This document shows, piece after piece, positions 8,001 to 10,250 of a stretch of 10,250 nt of DNA. The notes under the pieces were generated by a model, which ran no database searches, had not been told where the DNA came from, and saw only the letters and a program-made list of their open reading frames with translations. This DNA is from an uncultured Dokdonia sp. (GTDB lineage: Bacteria > Bacteroidota > Bacteroidia > Flavobacteriales > Flavobacteriaceae): positions 1 through 10,250 of the forward strand of contig CAKZKZ010000603.1 of NCBI GenBank assembly GCA_937124495.1, in the 5' to 3' direction. Positions within the stretch are counted from its first letter, which is position 1. Every line of letters starts with the position of its first letter. The position numbers and the translations under genes are program-made.

Positions 8001-10250
8001 AGATTTAACACCTGGAAGTTATGATGATTATTTACGCATTGTAAATACATATGCTCACGCACAAGCAGCGGGACTAACCTCTTCAAATGATGAGATTATG
8101 GATAAAGATCCTTATTTCATAACTGGAAACGGTTTATCACCAACCCGTATTCAAATTATGGATGAAGGACTTATAAATAACTATGAAGGTTCTAATGAGT
8201 CTATGTTATATTATTCCTATGCAGCTGTTATCTGTAATGGATTAACAAATTGTAATGTTCCAGCTGGGGTTACTAATATTAATAACCTTGGGGGCGTATC
8301 TACGATTCAAAAAGATAGAATATGGCAACTTTATAAAAGTAACTACCTGTCTTTAAAAGCAAAAATTCAATATGTATTAGTAAATGCACAAGCGAGTGTT
8401 TTAGGATATTATAATGGTTGTATGCTTGGTCAAAATCTAGATGGTACAGGAGGAGTACCACTTAGAACACCAAATGATATTATTAATAATGTAACACTTG
8501 GGTTATATTCAAATTCAGCATCTATTTCTATTTCAAACAGTAATCAATACTGTAGTGATGATAGTTCCTTATATGAAACAAAACAAAAGCGTTTTATTCC
8601 TATAGACGCAGCTTTGCCAGTAGATTTAACTGGTAATGAAGGAGATGCTTCTGCAGCAAGTATTATACAGGATACAGAAGATGCTGTTGATGCCATTACT
8701 TATTTAGAGACTGGAAAATGTCCTAATTTATTAGACCTAGAACTTTTTTTGAATGGGTTTGTGAATGAAGAAAATATTACTTCCTTGGTAGGCTCAAATA
8801 CATATACGGGACAATATTTGACAAGCCCCATATACAATCGATTTGTTGGACAGGGTACTCCTAATGATATTATATTTACAGGAATTATTAATCCTACTAA
8901 TTATCAATCTCTTAATTTTTCATTAGCGGGTAGTAATTCAATTTCTTGTGACACTCCTTTTACTTTAAACCTTCCGCAAACTAATTGGGATAGTGTGACT
9001 AATGGATGGGATGAATATGGTGATGATTGGCAAATTACAGGTTTTTCAAATATTTACTTTAATGGAGTGAATGCAGGAGAGAACACCTTTAGTATTTTAG
9101 CACAGGTTCAGATAGGGACACAACAACTAGATGCTGTATTTACAGGAAGCACCTGTATACCTTTAGGGAATTGTGAGGGTAGTTTAGATCTTTCTACGAC
9201 AGCATCGTATCCTGGAGGGTATTCGCTTGTACGTCCTTGTACTCTTCAAAATGATATATCTGATGATTATCTAGCTTTATTAAATGCACTTATAGATTCT
9301 GAGCATATTTTTGATACGACTGCATACGGTTTAGAAGAAGAAATCACATATACTACAGGAATCTTACCTGTATATTATAATGATAATTTAGGAACGATTG
9401 GAGCAAGTTGGACTTTTGAAAATGGTAATTATATATTAAGTGTCCCAAGAGTTATTATAGCAGAAGGTAATACAATAACAACAGTAATTACCCCTGTACT
9501 TACGATGAATACACCTACCTTACAAGGGATTATAAATAATCCTAATTTTGAGAGCATAACATCAATAACATTCACAACCAATAGTGATCTTTTTTCTCAA
9601 ACGGCAGAAATAGATTATCTCAATACAGATGGTACGTCAGGAGTAATAAATGTCACTTTTAATGAAGAGTTTGATTTTGCTTGTTGCCGCGGCGGAGGTA
9701 TGCCTGGAGGAGAAGAAGAACCACCAGAAGGGCAAGAAGATTATGATGAGTCAACAGTAGGATGTAATGAATCACCTGGAGATGGGAATTTTCATCAAGA
9801 AGAACGATTTGAACATGCTTACAAATTAATGCTTAATAGTGCTATTAACGGTATACCAGCTAATGGAAATCTAGAAAATTATGGTGCTGATGTAAGTCAA
9901 TATACAAATGCACCGTCAGGGACTTCAAATACACCTTTTCTATGGTCTGATTTTTTTACATCTTATTGTGAATCAATGTGCGAACCGTACACATTCAATT
10001 TTTCTGGAGCGAAAATGATTCTAGATGCAAATATAACGTTCAATTTCCCTGAACAACCAGGAACAATTCTTCTTTATTTTAACAATACGTTTGCAAATGG
10101 TGTCTTTTTTCTGAAAACGGGAATTGAGGACTTTAGTGACGTAACTAACATTGTTAAGTTTGATGTCGTTGGAGGAGTTACCGTAGATTTAGTCTATCAA
10201 CTTCCTAATGGTAATTATATTGAGTTAACTGATCTGCCGTTTGAAAGTTA
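5017..10250 (+). CDS. Giant secreted RHS/YD-associated protein with FnIII domain and tandem C-terminal modules (3' end outside window)
   Basis: At least 1744 codons are open without interruption to the window edge, where the last codon is cut after 'ta'. ATG 5017 opens a signal peptide (MKKYSFKN, long hydrophobic core, VFS|Q cleavage after residue 30). An Asp/Gly run, NGDGDGDG, follows at residues 43-50, a possible calcium loop. Residues 192-288 resemble fibronectin type III (INLNWNAVTGAKTYELEW, later FLIYRVRAVG). Residues 322-384 carry KKEVVSYFDGTLRNRQTVT and YDNQGRPAIEVLP; residues 427-552 carry IEYTPDNTGRIRRKSGVGP, EELNRLFGYRVGNASHYKKN and YIDPQGRTIATALAGK. These blocks are hallmarks of RHS/YD-like proteins of Bacteroidota. 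A Cys cluster (DTCNINCVDC, 7204-7233) follows, then conserved stretches such as GNRLRQGT, NDWRHPTTPY (7642-7671) and SLVQYHPEYAYL. From residue 1235 three modules of about 174 residues repeat. The gap from the upstream stop is 17 bases. It may continue into RHS repeats and a variable C-terminal domain, which is not seen here. Confidence 0.95.
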   Translation, partial: MKKYSFKNIATYCCLPIIVFCLLISQSVFSQIERVSDPHTIVINGDGDGDGVLGYQYHNTNYSQSGYFHTPNPQSFVYIKGDDTMPTDYWYRYTVQVDIRPMVPSGNTFVPTGATIHERLVIEYNPFSNSANFNDLSRYQLGNRHGIQVIVTETTLENLSDALPLETNVPPPPGVQLYLGFTVENESVPLATTPPSITTPLIGNQINLNWNAVTGAKTYELEWTWLDRYSDDFNTPLGAVAIPLSVRDFELNSTRIQTEETNYEIPKIYDNGFLIYRVRAVGVFEDDLSVPYHGPWSFDDRTAANVDAWPNVIPIVAHENDKNWQFQASYAEEGKKKEVVSYFDGTLRNRQTVTRINSDENAIVGEVIYDNQGRPAIEVLPVPTTSDEIKYYPDFNRSSETTNVYNHMDFDWDAPETNEEDCEVQVSGMSTIEGASKYYGIEGPVNSEKPFQKYVPNAQEFPFSQIEYTPDNTGRIRRKSGVGPDHKLGSDHEMKYYYVTPTQEELNRLFGYRVGNASHYKKNMVVDPNGQVSISYIDPQGRTIATALAGKSKPSSGLQNLDSIQTVPSVVTDLLNKLVATDTDTNIDANERYSSGTFGNIDDGLRVSKEIGVSKNGTEYTFGYSAQNHGFEVVCKESTSIYDFKYDLTLTVTDDCGNVVVFDSQETINELLENLTRNGQAALDIGNYTVYKDLRVNEESLLSYADDYIADLQDETNDCHVAPFQLNLPDTCNINCVDCLNGLGDKFPYIITHLNLQFDLNLNVSDLSEDTDGNIDVTYTGEQQIEVGSYANGYATEWQLTLDACNSECGLQIINSCEVFSSLLLQDVSPGGQYGIVTNTNPTISIDALSVFNDALLDGQGNRLRQGTSNYINNDWRHPTTPYTNNNGIEAQIIVVLLEENDPNISSDNVYEPQIIEDALVQQGETQDGAPYDYVLPQDLLDLQDFLDIWESNWAESLVQYHPEYAYLAYEEELCDIVAPVNVKYNILDAQFTSVDLTPGSYDDYLRIVNTYAHAQAAGLTSSNDEIMDKDPYFITGNGLSPTRIQIMDEGLINNYEGSNESMLYYSYAAVICNGLTNCNVPAGVTNINNLGGVSTIQKDRIWQLYKSNYLSLKAKIQYVLVNAQASVLGYYNGCMLGQNLDGTGGVPLRTPNDIINNVTLGLYSNSASISISNSNQYCSDDSSLYETKQKRFIPIDAALPVDLTGNEGDASAASIIQDTEDAVDAITYLETGKCPNLLDLELFLNGFVNEENITSLVGSNTYTGQYLTSPIYNRFVGQGTPNDIIFTGIINPTNYQSLNFSLAGSNSISCDTPFTLNLPQTNWDSVTNGWDEYGDDWQITGFSNIYFNGVNAGENTFSILAQVQIGTQQLDAVFTGSTCIPLGNCEGSLDLSTTASYPGGYSLVRPCTLQNDISDDYLALLNALIDSEHIFDTTAYGLEEEITYTTGILPVYYNDNLGTIGASWTFENGNYILSVPRVIIAEGNTITTVITPVLTMNTPTLQGIINNPNFESITSITFTTNSDLFSQTAEIDYLNTDGTSGVINVTFNEEFDFACCRGGGMPGGEEEPPEGQEDYDESTVGCNESPGDGNFHQEERFEHAYKLMLNSAINGIPANGNLENYGADVSQYTNAPSGTSNTPFLWSDFFTSYCESMCEPYTFNFSGAKMILDANITFNFPEQPGTILLYFNNTFANGVFFLKTGIEDFSDVTNIVKFDVVGGVTVDLVYQLPNGNYIELTDLPFES
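8719..9237 (+). repeat. Tandem protein module, copy 1 (within the second giant gene)
   Basis: This is the first of three diverged in-frame repeats (codons 1235-1407). It opens with Cys 8719 and an alpha-helical stretch CPNLLDLELFLNGF, then beta-rich sequence with GFSNIYF (N-I at 9049) and ends near FTGSTC (Cys 9154) and GNCEG (Cys 9172). The helix-Leu-Asn to N-I distance is 99 residues. The repeat is visible only at the protein level. Confidence 0.6.
9238..9762 (+). repeat. Tandem protein module, copy 2 (within the second giant gene)
   Basis: This copy (codons 1408-1582) starts with Cys 9238 and a helix containing YLALLNALIDS, matching FLNGF of copy 1. A strand ITSITFTTN lies 93 residues after the Leu-Asn, the module closes with FDFACC (Cys 9682 and 9685), then a Gly/Glu/Pro linker (GMPGGEEEPPEGQE) joins it to the next copy. 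The final Cys is 148 residues from the first, against 145 in copy 1. Confidence 0.6.
9763..10250 (+). repeat. Tandem protein module, copy 3, cut by the window edge
   Basis: Cys 9763 starts this copy (from codon 1583). The helix is longer, with FEHAYKLMLNSAING as the Leu-Asn counterpart. An extra Cys pair, YCESMCEP (9964-9987), is not present at this place in the other copies. The strand VTNIVKF (N-I at 10147) sits 104 residues after Leu-Asn. The closing Cys expected by comparison would fall just beyond the window. Confidence 0.5.

Overview
The window looks like a chromosomal piece from a marine-type member of the Flavobacteriaceae (phylum Bacteroidota). The DNA is AT-rich and the genes are packed head to tail. 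No Shine-Dalgarno-like GGAGG stands in front of any start. All three visible signal peptides end in a form typical of this phylum, with glutamine as the first mature residue (YA|Q, FA|Q, FS|Q). The genus cannot be named from the sequence alone.

The whole window is one co-directional block on the + strand, with gaps of only 12 to 19 bases. (1) Positions 1-3651 hold the C-terminal 1216 residues of a giant protein whose start lies upstream. (2) Positions 3671-4279 encode a small secreted protein: a carbohydrate-binding-like beta-sandwich followed by a short YD/RHS-like tail. (3) Positions 4292-4999 encode a secreted protein of 235 residues with a weak resemblance to the LolA-like fold. (4) Positions 5017 to the end encode a second giant exported protein, with at least 1744 codons and no stop in the window. 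It has a signal peptide, a fibronectin type III-like domain, an RHS/YD-like conserved core, and at its visible end three diverged tandem modules of about 174 residues each. There are no RNA genes, mobile elements or CRISPR arrays, and no intergenic stretch is large enough for an internal promoter or a convincing terminator.

From memory of related flavobacterial proteins, giant 1 and giant 2 belong to a paired, widespread but functionally uncharacterised Bacteroidota set related to RHS/YD-repeat proteins, commonly encoded side by side with small secreted proteins between them. The most interesting local feature is that the usual C-terminal end of giant 1 (jelly-roll domain plus the 'DENNYATFY' YD tail) is here a separate gene with its own signal peptide, so the chain appears to have been split and both parts exported independently. 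The likely role is a large multi-part cell-surface or secreted assembly (adhesin-like, or an RHS-type toxin shell). No toxin, protease, transporter or immunity gene is visible, so this role is inference.
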